Positions 53,873 to 63,791 of a stretch of 64,000 nucleotides of DNA are shown here, piece after piece (positions within the stretch are counted from its first letter, which is position 1; the number at the start of each line of letters is the position of its first letter). The DNA lies in NCBI GenBank assembly GCA_938029725.1, contig CALHGE010000010.1:1-64000 (forward strand), in the 5' to 3' direction. The position numbers and the translations under genes are program-made. The stretch is from an uncultured Flavobacteriaceae bacterium. Lineage in GTDB: Bacteria > Bacteroidota > Bacteroidia > Flavobacteriales > Flavobacteriaceae. The notes under the pieces were generated by a model. The model had not been told where the DNA came from. It ran no database searches and was given only the letters and a program-made list of their open reading frames with translations.

Positions 53873-56106
53873 GTAAACAGGTCAATGTCGCACTCATAGG
53901 AAATCCGAATACTGGTAAAACTTCTGTTTTTAATCAGCTTACCGGACTAAACCAAAAAGTAGGAAACTACCCTGGCATTACTGTTGAAAAAAAAGAGGGT
54001 ATCTGCAAATTACCAAGAGGCGTTAAAGCACATATTTTAGATCTTCCTGGCACCTATAGCCTCAATACAACTTCGTTGGATGAGAGTGTTGCCGTAGAAC
54101 TACTTCTCAACAAGAAAGATAAAAATCATCCTGATGTGGCCCTTGTCATTTCAGATGTTGAAAATCTAAAACGTAATCTGCTGCTATTCACTCAGATTAA
54201 AGATCTTAAGATTCCAACGATATTGGTGATCAATATGGCCGATAGAATGTCAAGAACTGGCATTTCGGTAGATATTGAGCAGCTAGAGAAAAGACTAGAC
54301 ACAAAAATTGCCTTAGTCAGTACAAGAAAAAATATGGGTATTGAGCACCTGAAAGTGCTCATTGCCGATTATAAAAATCTATCCTCGCAACCGAATGTTG
54401 ACGCAACGGTAATCGATCCTGCGTATTTTGAACGTTTACAAAATACCTTTCCAAACGAAGATTTATATAAACTTTGGCTGGTCATTACTCAAGATGTTAA
54501 TTTCATGCCGATTGAGAAGAATATCATCAAAGATGCTTCTTCTTTTTCTACAAAATCAAAGTCTGAACTAAAAAGACTACAACAGAAAGAGACTATACTA
54601 CGGTATCAATTTATAAACGCAGTTTTAAAAGAAACCTATAAGGTAGATGCTAATGCGGCTAAAGGTTTTCGCGCAAATTTAGACAAGGTATTAACCCACA
54701 AAGTCTTTGGTTATCTCATCTTCTTCCTTATTTTACTTGTTATTTTTCAGGCGATATACGAATGGAGTAGTGTTCCTCAAGATTATATTGATGAGTTTTT
54801 TGTATCAGCAAGTGAATGGGTTAAAACTACACTGCCCTCTGGTGCTTTTACAAATCTAATTGCTGAAGGAATCTTAACCGGTATTGGCGGCATTGTAATT
54901 TTCATTCCGCAAATCGCATTCTTATTTCTGTTTATAGCGCTACTTGAAGAAAGCGGATATATGAGTCGTGTCGTTTTCTTAATGGATCGCTTGATGCGCC
55001 CTTTCGGTCTTAGTGGTAAAAGTGTCGTTCCGCTTATTTCAGGTACTGCCTGTGCCATACCCGCTGTAATGGCTACACGAACTATAGAAAACTGGAAAGA
55101 ACGCTTGATTACGATTTTAGTCACTCCATTTACTACTTGTTCGGCTAGACTGCCCGTTTATCTTATCATCATTTCATTGGTAATTCCTGAAGGCCGATTT
55201 ATTGGCTTAAGCTACCAAGCACTGACCCTTATGCTATTATATCTTATTGGCTTTGGCGCGGCTATCCTTTCGGCCATGGTGCTGAATAAAATTATGAAAA
55301 TCAAAAGCCGCTCATTTTTTGTGGTAGAAATGCCTAATTATAAGCTTCCTCTTTTTAAAAATGTTGCCTACACGGTATTAGAAAAAACCAAGAGTTTTGT
55401 TTTTGGAGCAGGAAAAATAATCTTGGCGATCTCTATTATTCTATGGTTTTTGGGCTCTAATGGATTTTCAAACGACTTCAAAAATGCCGAGTCTATTGTG
55501 CACAATAGAATTGAAACAGAAGGATTTTCTGAATTCAACCAATCTAATATTGAATCTGAATTAGCAGATTACAATAGCGCTTTAAAAGATAGCATTCGTA
55601 AAAAAGTTTATCAACTACATACGCCTGCCCTTAGCGATTCTCTTCAAGCTAAAAAAACAGAACTTGAATTATCTGCTGAAAATCAGGAGATTGCTAGCTA
55701 TAAACTTGAAAATTCATATATCGGCTACGCCGGAAAAGCGATCGAACCCATCGTAAAACCCTTAGGGTACGATTGGAAAATTGGTATCGCAGTTCTCACA
55801 TCCTTCGCTGCAAGAGAGGTATTTGTTGGAACCTTGGCAACCATATATAGCGTAGGAAGCGATCAAGAAGACACTATTAAACACCGCATGGCCGCAGAGA
55901 TAGATCCAAAAACAAAAAAGCCCATTTTTAATCTTGCTTCAGGTATTTCACTCTTACTTTTCTACGCATTTGCCATGCAATGCATGAGCACTTTGGCCGT
56001 TGTAAAACGTGAAACCAACAGTTGGAAATGGCCCGCAGCTCAATTAGTTTTTATGAGTGTTTTTGCTTATATTGTTGCTTTAATTACGTACCAAATTCTG
56101 AAATAA
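53869..56106 (+). CDS. feoB: FeoB ferrous iron transporter
   Basis: A 745-residue inner-membrane Fe(II) uptake protein. The N-terminal G-protein domain has G1 GNPNTGKTS, G2/G3 NYPGITVEKKEG and DLPGTYSL, and G4 NMAD. Two gate regions follow, with the conserved Cys in GTACAIPAVMATRTIENWK and TTCSARLPVY. The C-terminal helices end normally. A 120-residue extracytoplasmic insert (about 540-620, rich in Asn, Ser and Lys) separates the gates, as in other Bacteroidota FeoB. Coupled to feoA by a four-base overlap. Confidence 0.96.
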   Translation: MSKQVNVALIGNPNTGKTSVFNQLTGLNQKVGNYPGITVEKKEGICKLPRGVKAHILDLPGTYSLNTTSLDESVAVELLLNKKDKNHPDVALVISDVENLKRNLLLFTQIKDLKIPTILVINMADRMSRTGISVDIEQLEKRLDTKIALVSTRKNMGIEHLKVLIADYKNLSSQPNVDATVIDPAYFERLQNTFPNEDLYKLWLVITQDVNFMPIEKNIIKDASSFSTKSKSELKRLQQKETILRYQFINAVLKETYKVDANAAKGFRANLDKVLTHKVFGYLIFFLILLVIFQAIYEWSSVPQDYIDEFFVSASEWVKTTLPSGAFTNLIAEGILTGIGGIVIFIPQIAFLFLFIALLEESGYMSRVVFLMDRLMRPFGLSGKSVVPLISGTACAIPAVMATRTIENWKERLITILVTPFTTCSARLPVYLIIISLVIPEGRFIGLSYQALTLMLLYLIGFGAAILSAMVLNKIMKIKSRSFFVVEMPNYKLPLFKNVAYTVLEKTKSFVFGAGKIILAISIILWFLGSNGFSNDFKNAESIVHNRIETEGFSEFNQSNIESELADYNSALKDSIRKKVYQLHTPALSDSLQAKKTELELSAENQEIASYKLENSYIGYAGKAIEPIVKPLGYDWKIGIAVLTSFAAREVFVGTLATIYSVGSDQEDTIKHRMAAEIDPKTKKPIFNLASGISLLLFYAFAMQCMSTLAVVKRETNSWKWPAAQLVFMSVFAYIVALITYQILK

Positions 56107-56108
56107 TC

Positions 56109-56258
56109 ATGGCTATTTTTCAACATGTTTTAGTCTACATTACCTTGTTTATCGCAGTAGGCTATATTGTGAAAAAATTCTTTCTACCCAAAGCTCTTTT
56201 TGTTTCTAAAAAATCAAATTCAAAAGCCTGTGGACAAGGCGATTGTGGATGTCATTAA
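56109..56258 (+). CDS. FeoB-associated Cys-rich small membrane protein
   Basis: A 49-residue protein starting 2 bases after feoB. One transmembrane helix (LVYITLFIAVGYIVKKFF) is followed by a basic linker and a C-terminal Cys cluster CGQGDCGCH. This is the FeoB-associated Cys-rich type that takes the place of FeoC, and the Cys cluster may bind iron or sense redox state. No terminator is obvious after it. Confidence 0.85.
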   Translation: MAIFQHVLVYITLFIAVGYIVKKFFLPKALFVSKKSNSKACGQGDCGCH

Positions 56259-56455
56259 CCTTTTAAGTCCAATTGATTACAAAAAACTTCAACTTCTCAG
56301 TAACAATACATCATTTCGTATCGTCTTCCTTATAGCGCAATAGTACATTCCGTTAAAAAAAGGATAAATCCGTATTAAGAAAAACCAAAAACGGATGCTT
56401 TGTTCGCTAGCTATCACTTTTTTTGTTTCTCAATACCTGCTCTAACTTCGTATTT

Positions 56456-57985
56456 ATGTCCAAAGTCATACCTCAATTACTCTTACTATTCTTATTCAAC
56501 ACACTAGGGCATGCACAAACCTTGACCTCAGTAATTGTTGATTCAGCTTCCATGAAGCCGATTCCATATGTAACGGTACAATTAAAAAACAAAGGGGTGA
56601 TCACCAATGAAGAAGGTAGGTTTGCGTTTCAATTAGACCCTACTATTCAACCTACAGATTCTTTGTTAATTTCATGTATTGGCTATGAATCTGTTGCACG
56701 ACCTTTGAGTCAGTTTACTGAAAAGCAAATTATTCTTGCGGCTAAGGCTATAGATTTGAACCCTGTAATTGTGAGCAACAAAAATTATACTCCAGAAGAA
56801 ATTTTAGAAATAGTGGAGGAGAATATTTCTAAAAATTATAATCTAGGTCTTGCTAAAAAACGTGTCTTTTTACGCGAAACCTACAGCGGTCAAATAACGA
56901 AGACCGACTATCAATTAAAAAAGTCTACCATAGCCGCCTTTAACAAACAATTCATTGATAGCCTAATAAGCCTGGCACCTTCCAACAACACCACCTACTA
57001 TGAAGCCCTAGGTGATTTATATGGAGGTAGTGATAGTGAGGAGCAAAAACTTGGTCTTATCAAGGCCTCTGAACTATATGATAAAAGTTTGGAATTTGAC
57101 CTTGAGGAACTTGAAGGAAAAATGAATGAAATTTTAAAGAAAAATATAAAGACCGACTCCTATTTTAAGATTAAATCAGGCCTTTTTGGAACTAAAATTG
57201 ATGGTGATGAGCTCTTTGAAAAGGAGGTTGACTCATCTGACGTTTCAGCCCTCAATGCTAAACTAGAGGAAGAAAAAAAGAACAAAGAGGATAGAAAAAA
57301 ATCGATCACCAGATATAAAAGGAATACCATGGGTAATCTTTATGAAAATCTTCCCGTTTTTGAGGATACCGATTATAATGTGCTTTTCAAACCAGGCAGA
57401 TACGAATTAGCACTTGAAGATTTTACCTATTTAGGCAATGCAGCGGTTTACGTAATCAGTTTCACGCCTAAAAGGTCAGAAGATTTCAAAGGAAAGCTTT
57501 ACATCAATTCGGATGACTTCGCCCTAATTCGTATGGACTTTCAAAATGTAAAATCGCTTCGAGATTTTAGTCTATTGGGCATTTCAATGAATCAATACTT
57601 GACTGAAGGAAAAATTATTTTTACAAAAGAAGAAAACAATGAAAAGTACCATTTAAGCTACTGTGATGTTCGTGAAGGTACCAGCGTAGGATTCAAACGA
57701 CCCATTAAAATTATTGAGAAGAACAAAAATGTAAGAGGACGTAGAAAACAAAACGAACTATTTATAAAAGTGGATGCTGCTTTTCGTAATATCAGCCGAC
57801 ATGAACTGGTGGTATTTGATGAAACCAATATTACTACTGCGCAATACGAGTCGTTTAAAGAGAAGCATACTGTGCTACCAAAGTATATGCCAAATTACGA
57901 TCCTGAATTCTGGAAAGGCCATGATATCATAGAGCCTAATCAAGCGATCAAAGAATTCACTTCGATTGGAGCGAGTGACGAATAA
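56456..57985 (+). CDS. Exported protein with carboxypeptidase-like regulatory domain
   Basis: A 509-residue exported protein. A signal peptide (PQLLLLFLFNTLGHAQ) precedes a CarboxypepD-regulatory-like beta-sandwich (residues 25-100; SMKPIPYVTVQLKNKG, LLISCIGYESVARPL). A long mixed C-terminal part has no recognised catalytic motif. Similar proteins occur widely in Bacteroidota with unknown role. The ATG at 56456 is chosen because it begins the signal. Followed by a strong terminator. Confidence 0.8.
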   Translation: MSKVIPQLLLLFLFNTLGHAQTLTSVIVDSASMKPIPYVTVQLKNKGVITNEEGRFAFQLDPTIQPTDSLLISCIGYESVARPLSQFTEKQIILAAKAIDLNPVIVSNKNYTPEEILEIVEENISKNYNLGLAKKRVFLRETYSGQITKTDYQLKKSTIAAFNKQFIDSLISLAPSNNTTYYEALGDLYGGSDSEEQKLGLIKASELYDKSLEFDLEELEGKMNEILKKNIKTDSYFKIKSGLFGTKIDGDELFEKEVDSSDVSALNAKLEEEKKNKEDRKKSITRYKRNTMGNLYENLPVFEDTDYNVLFKPGRYELALEDFTYLGNAAVYVISFTPKRSEDFKGKLYINSDDFALIRMDFQNVKSLRDFSLLGISMNQYLTEGKIIFTKEENNEKYHLSYCDVREGTSVGFKRPIKIIEKNKNVRGRRKQNELFIKVDAAFRNISRHELVVFDETNITTAQYESFKEKHTVLPKYMPNYDPEFWKGHDIIEPNQAIKEFTSIGASDE

Positions 57986-58013
57986 AAGCAAAAGACCACA
58001 TATTTACTATCAT

Positions 58014-58048
58014 AAAATCGCATCAATTCAGTTTGTTGCGATTTTTTT
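58014..58048 (+). terminator. Intrinsic terminator
   Basis: 13-bp stem with one mismatch (AAAATCGCATCAA / TTGTTGCGATTTT) and a T-run, 28 bases after the preceding stop codon. Confidence 0.65.
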
Positions 58049-58116
58049 CTGCTTTGATGTAACCTTTTGTAATTTCAAGACTATATACCTATGAAGACCA
58101 ACAAAAGAAATACTTT

Positions 58117-58638
58117 TTGGAAAAGTTGACCGACGAAATCTTAATGGCAAAAGTAGCAAATGGAAACTTAGATGTTCTCAAGGTTCTTTTTGAACGACAC
58201 CATAAACACGTCTTTAACTTTCTTCATAAGATGAGTGGAGATCGCATGTTAAGTGAAGATATAACACAGGAAGTTTTTTATAAATTAATGAAGTATGGAG
58301 CCTCTTATAATAACGGAAAGTTCGTGTCTTGGCTCTTCACTATCGCGAGAAATAGTTTAAACACGCATTTTAGAAGAGTTTCAAATACTACTGAAAACAT
58401 TGAAACTATTCATCATAAAATACTTTTAGAAGAAGAGCAAGAAAAAGATTATTCAGATTTGTACTTCGCCATCAACAAGTTAGATGCTTCCGATCGAGAA
58501 TTGGTGATCTTAAGTCGATTTCAAGAAATCAAATACGATGATCTGGCTGAAATTATTGGAAGCACTCCTGGAGCGGTAAAAACCAAAGTGAGTAGAGCAT
58601 TAAAAAAATTAAAGACCATTTATTTACAAAATTCATAG
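58117..58638 (+). CDS. ECF-family RNA polymerase sigma factor
   Basis: A 173-residue sigma factor with region 2 (LFERHHKHVFNFLHKMSGD, DITQEVFYKLMKYG, VSWLFTIARNSLN) and region 4 (LDASDRELVILSRFQEIKYD, STPGAVKTKVSRALKKLK). The start is TTG at 58117; the ATG at 58091 is in another frame. It heads an operon with its likely anti-sigma factor 2 bases downstream. Confidence 0.92.
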   Translation: MEKLTDEILMAKVANGNLDVLKVLFERHHKHVFNFLHKMSGDRMLSEDITQEVFYKLMKYGASYNNGKFVSWLFTIARNSLNTHFRRVSNTTENIETIHHKILLEEEQEKDYSDLYFAINKLDASDRELVILSRFQEIKYDDLAEIIGSTPGAVKTKVSRALKKLKTIYLQNS

Positions 58639-58640
58639 CG

Positions 58641-59438
58641 ATGGAGAAGAATCATATTGTAGAACTACTACCAGAATATCTAGACCATCTTTTGAACGAA
58701 GCGCAAAAGAAAACTATAGAAACACATCTAAAGACTTGTAATTCATGTTCGCAGGAACTGAATGCCTTAAAAGCCTTATGGAGCGCTTTTGAATCAGAAA
58801 AAGAAATTAGCCCATCAGAAAAATTGAAAGCTAATTTCTTCGAGCAAATCAAATTAGAGAAGAAAAACAGTCCAAAAGTAGTTTCTATGTCTAGCACAGC
58901 TTTTCAAAAAAATAGGAACTGGACAAACTTTTTTCTAAAAATTGCAGCAAGTGTAGTTTTATTAGTTGGTGTGTATTTCTTCGGAAAACAACAGCAAGGG
59001 CAAATATCAAGTAAAGAGATTGCGCAACTAACGAATGAATCGCAAGCTTTCAAACAGACGGCTATGCTATCTTTAATGGGAAACAAATCGGCGAGCAAGC
59101 GCATACAAGGTGTACACTTCATTGAAGAATTCAACGAGCCAGATGAAGCTATTGTACGTGCCCTAGCCGATCGCATGTTAAACGATGAAAATACTAACGT
59201 ACGAAGAACTGCTGTTGAAGTGCTGAGTGAATTTACAAGCTCTGAAATTGTAAAAAACAGCTTTATCAAGGCATTAAAAATGGAAAAAGATCCAGGAATT
59301 CAAATCACGCTTATTCAAGTGTTGGGTAAAATACAAGAAAAAAAAGCAGCGGCATCTATGCAATATTTACTAGAGCAAGATGACACACAACCCTATGTAA
59401 AAGAAGAACTCGAGTTAGTATTACCAAATATTATTTAG
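58641..59438 (+). CDS. Zinc anti-sigma factor with C-terminal HEAT-like repeats
   Basis: A 265-residue membrane protein. The N-terminal zf-HC2 domain has H29-x3-C33-x2-C36 and would hold the sigma factor in the cytoplasm. One transmembrane helix is at about residues 100-118 (IAASVVLLVGVYFFG). The periplasmic part has helical HEAT-type repeats (IVRALADRMLNDENTNVRRT, NSFIKALKMEKDPGIQITLI, AASMQYLLEQDDTQPYVKEE). The periplasmic repeats are an unusual sensor for this class and could bind an envelope protein. Immediately downstream of the sigma gene. Confidence 0.85.
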   Translation: MEKNHIVELLPEYLDHLLNEAQKKTIETHLKTCNSCSQELNALKALWSAFESEKEISPSEKLKANFFEQIKLEKKNSPKVVSMSSTAFQKNRNWTNFFLKIAASVVLLVGVYFFGKQQQGQISSKEIAQLTNESQAFKQTAMLSLMGNKSASKRIQGVHFIEEFNEPDEAIVRALADRMLNDENTNVRRTAVEVLSEFTSSEIVKNSFIKALKMEKDPGIQITLIQVLGKIQEKKAAASMQYLLEQDDTQPYVKEELELVLPNII

Positions 59439-59442
59439 AAAT

Positions 59443-59467
59443 CTGTGCTGCGCGTAGTCGAAGCATC
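59443..59467. repeat. Dispersed intergenic repeat, copy 2
   Basis: A copy related to 40163-40190 (shared TAGTCGAAG core and flanks). It lies between the anti-sigma gene and the first DUF4097 gene. Confidence 0.4.
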
Positions 59468-59482
59468 AAAAAACGAAAAATC

Positions 59483-60247
59483 ATGAAATCAATTGGAATA
59501 ACCTTTTTAGCACTACAACTTTGTTTGACCTTAACCGCACAAGAAGATTACACGCAATCATTGGCCGGAATCGAATGGGTCAAGGTTGAATCAAAAGCTG
59601 AAATCATTCTAAAAACGCATAATGAAAAACAAATGCGAATTAAAGGAAAAAGCACCTCTAAAATTCCGCAGAAAGCAAACGGGCTGAAGCTTGTTGGTTC
59701 AGGTGGCCCTGATAATACAGATGTTGGGTTCTATGTCGTAAAAGAAGGCAACAACCTCATCGTAAGGAACCTTAGAAAATGGAACAACGGCAGCGCTGAA
59801 ATTTACTTGCCTGCAAATCAAAATATCGCAGTTACTACCAATGGTACTGGCCAGAGTGATATTAGAATATATGGATTTAAGGGCGAAATCGAAGCCAATG
59901 CTCGGCTAAACGGCGGTATCAAAATTGAAAATGTTAGTGGGCCCGTTACCGCAAACTCATTGAATGGGGGCATTGATATTTCCTTTACAGCGATACATCA
60001 AAGTTCTCCTATCACGGTATATTCTACCAATGGCGCATTGGATATCAAATTACCTGGAAATACACCAGCGAACCTGTCTTTAGGCTCAGTAAATGGAGAG
60101 ATCTACACTAATTTCGAATTGAAATTTCCAGTAAAAGATGATTTAAAGTCGATTTCTGTGCATAAAGTTAAGCAAGCCATTAATGGCGGTGGTGTAAGCC
60201 TCCAACTAAAAACTACAAACGGAAATATCTATTTGAGAAAAGAATAA
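59483..60247 (+). CDS. Secreted DUF4097-like beta-strand-repeat protein, paralogue 1
   Basis: A 254-residue protein with a signal peptide (ITFLALQLCLTLTAQ). Regular Asn-Gly turns repeat (ARLNGGIKIENVSG, NSLNGGIDISF, STNGALDIKLP, SVNGEIYTNF), typical of the DUF4097 beta-helix-like fold. It ends TTNGNIYLRKE. No catalytic residues are visible. It is probably the product or ligand of the envelope response controlled by the upstream ECF pair. Confidence 0.8.
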   Translation: MKSIGITFLALQLCLTLTAQEDYTQSLAGIEWVKVESKAEIILKTHNEKQMRIKGKSTSKIPQKANGLKLVGSGGPDNTDVGFYVVKEGNNLIVRNLRKWNNGSAEIYLPANQNIAVTTNGTGQSDIRIYGFKGEIEANARLNGGIKIENVSGPVTANSLNGGIDISFTAIHQSSPITVYSTNGALDIKLPGNTPANLSLGSVNGEIYTNFELKFPVKDDLKSISVHKVKQAINGGGVSLQLKTTNGNIYLRKE

Positions 60248-60311
60248 GCAATCCATACTGAAATTAACATGCCCTCCGTTAGGCGGGTTCAACACAAAAA
60301 AACAAACCGTC

Positions 60312-61025
60312 ATGAAAAATTTAGCAATTCTCGCCTTGTTATGCCTCATCAGCAGTACAGCAAAAGCCCAGAAAATTATCGAAAAGAACATCGATTATAA
60401 TAATCAATTTATAGATGTTGAAGTAAAATTTGCCTCGCAAATTGAAGTTAAAACCTGGAACAAGTCAAGCGTTTATTTTAAAGCCAATATTAGAACCGAA
60501 GACGATAAATTTCAAGACCGTTACGAATTAGATATCGAAGCAGGGTCTCATACCATTTCCATAGCTTCAAAAGCTGAACCGGTTTTTAAGGCGTTTCATG
60601 ATGAATGGAATAAAGAAAATACTGATAAAAAGAAAAGACATTATAATACAGGAGATCTGTACGAATTCAATTATGTCATATACATTCCAAAAAATGCTAG
60701 TTTCAAAATTAGCAGCATTAATGGTGATTTAAAATCTGAGGTGATTGAAGGCAAATTTGAAGCGGACCTTATCAATGGTGATATTGCTATTGTAAAGTAT
60801 TCAGGAACCCTAGACTTAAGCACCATAAACGGCGAAATCGATTTAAAGGTAAGCAATGCGAATTTAGTCGCCGAAACCATACATGGAGCTATTTATGCAG
60901 ATGAAAAACTAAAATTTACTTCCACTGACCGTCATGTGGGACAAAAAATAAGTGGTTCTCTTGGAAAAGCTTCCAATCAATTGCGGCTGAATACTATTAA
61001 CGGTAATATGTATTTGAGGTTGTAA
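60312..61025 (+). CDS. Secreted DUF4097-like beta-strand-repeat protein, paralogue 2
   Basis: A 237-residue protein with a signal peptide (LAILALLCLISSTAKAQ). It shares the repeat type SINGDLKSEV, LINGDIAIV, TINGEIDLKV and the ending TINGNMYLRL with its neighbour, so the pair arose by duplication and then diverged. The function is unknown. The gap to the first paralogue is 64 bases with a weak GC-rich hairpin. Confidence 0.8.
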   Translation: MKNLAILALLCLISSTAKAQKIIEKNIDYNNQFIDVEVKFASQIEVKTWNKSSVYFKANIRTEDDKFQDRYELDIEAGSHTISIASKAEPVFKAFHDEWNKENTDKKKRHYNTGDLYEFNYVIYIPKNASFKISSINGDLKSEVIEGKFEADLINGDIAIVKYSGTLDLSTINGEIDLKVSNANLVAETIHGAIYADEKLKFTSTDRHVGQKISGSLGKASNQLRLNTINGNMYLRL

Positions 61026-61136
61026 GAGGTCTTTATAATTTAACTCTATTTGTTAAAAAAAGATTAAAATTCGACCTTACTGTAACTACTTACTTTTTAC
61101 GGCGTCTTTATAGCACATCAATCAAAAATCAAAAAC

Positions 61137-63788
61137 ATGAAGACCAACCTAATAACGGTTTGCGCAATCCTTTTTGCGCAAACCCTATTTTTTGCACAAG
61201 ATTCTACCGATGTAGTAATTCAAAGAAGCTATACTACTAAATTTCTTGACACAACGACATCACCTGTGATAGATGGCCTTCTAGATGACATCGCCTGGGA
61301 TATTGTCGCATGGGAAGGTGACTTTATGGAGCAAAGACCTGATGAAAATACGCAGCCTGACCATCAAACTAAGTTCAAGATTGTATACGATCAAAAGTAC
61401 CTATATGTAGGAATTAGGGCCTATGATAGTGATCCTGATAAAATAGAAATGCGCCTTTCAAGACGCGATGGGTTTCAAGGAGATTGGGTCGGTCTTTTTA
61501 TCGACAGCTATCATGACAAGCGCTCTGCATTCGGTTTTATAACCACGGCTGCGGGTGTTAAAGCAGATCTATTTCAATCAAATAATGGAGGCAATGAAGA
61601 TGAAAACTGGAACCCGATCTGGTATACGAAGTCAAATACTGATAAAGAAGGGTATACCGTTGAAATGAAAATTCCCTTAAGCCAATTAAAATTTGGAAAA
61701 TCTGGAGAGCAAGTTTGGGGTCTTCAAGTCTCGCGCCAATACTTTCGTGCAGAAGAACGCTCAACTTGGCAGCGCATCAAACAAGACACTCCTGGTTTTG
61801 TAAGTGAATTTGGTTTACTTAAGGGGTTGATAAACCTTGAACCTCAAAAACAATTAGAAATTCAACCCTATACGGTGGCAAAATATGAAACCTATGAAGC
61901 TGAGGTCGGAAACCCTTTTCGAGACGGCAATGATGGTCAGTTAACCGGAGGATTAGATGCCAAAATAGGAATCACCAATGACCTAACCTTAGACCTAACC
62001 GTAAATCCAGATTTCGGTCAGGTGGAGGCTGACCCCTCCGCTATTGCTTTAGACGGCTTTCAAATATTCTTTCGAGAGCAGCGGCCTTTCTTTGTAGAAA
62101 ACAAAAATATTTTTGATTACAATGTTAGCCAGTCTGAAGCTGGCAATACCTTCGGGTTTGATAATATTTTCTATTCGCGAAGAATAGGAAGGAGTCCGCA
62201 AGGGTTTCCTGCTACAGAAAACGGTGAATTTGTAGATCAGCCTGAAAACACGGCTATTTTAGGAGCGGCCAAATTTAGTGGTAAAACCAAAAACGGATGG
62301 TCTATCGGAGTTTTAGAAAGTGTTACCGCCAAGAAATATGCGACCATTGATACGAATGGTGAGCGCCGAAGAGAAGTAGTTGAGCCTTTAACTAATTATT
62401 TTGTTGGTCGCCTTCAAAAAGATTTCAACGATAGAAATACTTTTGTAGGTGGAATTTTTACGGCAACCAACAGAGATAAACTTACTCCAGAGCTAGAGTT
62501 CTTACATGAATCAGCCTACACGGGTGGTTTTGATTTTAAACACCAATGGAATGAACGTGATTGGTATGTTGGTGGAAATATTATTTTCAGTCATGTCGCC
62601 GGCAGTACAGAAGCTATCTCAAACACCCAGCAATCAATTGCTCATTTATTTCAACGCGAAGGTGCTAATCACGTCTCTGTCGATGATACTAAGACCTCAC
62701 TAACAGGCTCAGGTGGTAATCTACAACTCGGAAAGGTTGGTAATGGAAATTGGAAATTTGAAACTGGCGCCACATGGAGGTCTCCTGAATTGGAATTAAA
62801 CGATATTGGATTCCAACGTCAAGCTGATGATATTAGACATTATACGTGGATTGGCTATCAAACTCTAAAACCCACCGAAACTTTTAGAAGAGTCGGCATT
62901 AATTATAACCACTGGAGTGTTTGGGATTTTGGCGGCAACCACAATAGCCTTCGTTTCAACACCAATAGCTGGCAAAACTGGGATAATAACTGGTTTACTA
63001 ATATTGGTTTCAACTATGCTCCAAAACAGTATTCTAATTTTGCCTTACGGGGTGGGCCTCGGTTGCGTCAAGCATCTGAAATTGGGTTCTTTAATGGGTA
63101 TAATACAGACAGAAGAAAGAAGGTTCGGTTTAACGTCTTTCACAGAGGGCAAAAGGGAGCGGATAACTCGTACAATTCGTACAACATTGATTTTGGCGTA
63201 ACTTATCAACCCTTTAATGCATTGAGTATTTCGGCAAACCCTGAATATGGCATTAACATGGATAAGCTGCAATACATTGACAATATCGATCTAAACGGAG
63301 AAACGACATACCTTACAGGTACTGTAAATCAAAGAACCCTAAGCATGTCTTTGCGATTGAATTATACGATCAATCCGAATTTGACTATTCAGTATTGGGG
63401 GCAGCCCTTTATTTCAAGAGGTAGGTATTCTGAGTTCAAGGAAGTAATTAATCCTATGGGTGAGACCTTCAATGAACGCATCTCAGTATTTTCTAAAAAT
63501 CAAATTTCGGTTACAGATGGTGTCTATTCTGTGGATAAAAATTTAGATAATATAAGCGATTTTAGTTTTGATGATCCTGATTTTTCATTCGTGCAGTTTC
63601 GATCAAACCTAGTTGTTCGTTGGGAATATATTCCCGGATCAGAAATATTCTTGGTTTGGTCTCAAGATTTAGCACAATCAGGAAACCCTCAAAATGCGCT
63701 CTTTGATGATTTGGGAAACAATATCTTCAATGACGAAAAACCTCAGAATATCTTTTTGATAAAGGCTACCTATCGGTTTGTTTTATAG
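61137..63788 (+). CDS. DUF5916 outer-membrane protein with CBM9-like N terminus
   Basis: An 883-residue exported protein. A signal peptide (VCAILFAQTLFFAQ) precedes a carbohydrate-binding family 9-like domain (VIDGLLDDIAWD, FKIVYDQKYLYVGIRAYDSD, WVGLFIDSYHDK, VEMKIPLSQLKFG). The long DUF5916 region has a beta-barrel-like pattern ending in VL with alternating aromatics (NIFLIKATYRFVL). The family is common in Bacteroidota with no known substrate. It follows the DUF4097 genes by 111 bases, and TACTTTTT upstream may be a weak promoter, so membership of the ECF operon is uncertain. Confidence 0.85.
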   Translation: MKTNLITVCAILFAQTLFFAQDSTDVVIQRSYTTKFLDTTTSPVIDGLLDDIAWDIVAWEGDFMEQRPDENTQPDHQTKFKIVYDQKYLYVGIRAYDSDPDKIEMRLSRRDGFQGDWVGLFIDSYHDKRSAFGFITTAAGVKADLFQSNNGGNEDENWNPIWYTKSNTDKEGYTVEMKIPLSQLKFGKSGEQVWGLQVSRQYFRAEERSTWQRIKQDTPGFVSEFGLLKGLINLEPQKQLEIQPYTVAKYETYEAEVGNPFRDGNDGQLTGGLDAKIGITNDLTLDLTVNPDFGQVEADPSAIALDGFQIFFREQRPFFVENKNIFDYNVSQSEAGNTFGFDNIFYSRRIGRSPQGFPATENGEFVDQPENTAILGAAKFSGKTKNGWSIGVLESVTAKKYATIDTNGERRREVVEPLTNYFVGRLQKDFNDRNTFVGGIFTATNRDKLTPELEFLHESAYTGGFDFKHQWNERDWYVGGNIIFSHVAGSTEAISNTQQSIAHLFQREGANHVSVDDTKTSLTGSGGNLQLGKVGNGNWKFETGATWRSPELELNDIGFQRQADDIRHYTWIGYQTLKPTETFRRVGINYNHWSVWDFGGNHNSLRFNTNSWQNWDNNWFTNIGFNYAPKQYSNFALRGGPRLRQASEIGFFNGYNTDRRKKVRFNVFHRGQKGADNSYNSYNIDFGVTYQPFNALSISANPEYGINMDKLQYIDNIDLNGETTYLTGTVNQRTLSMSLRLNYTINPNLTIQYWGQPFISRGRYSEFKEVINPMGETFNERISVFSKNQISVTDGVYSVDKNLDNISDFSFDDPDFSFVQFRSNLVVRWEYIPGSEIFLVWSQDLAQSGNPQNALFDDLGNNIFNDEKPQNIFLIKATYRFVL

Positions 63789-63791
63789 AAA

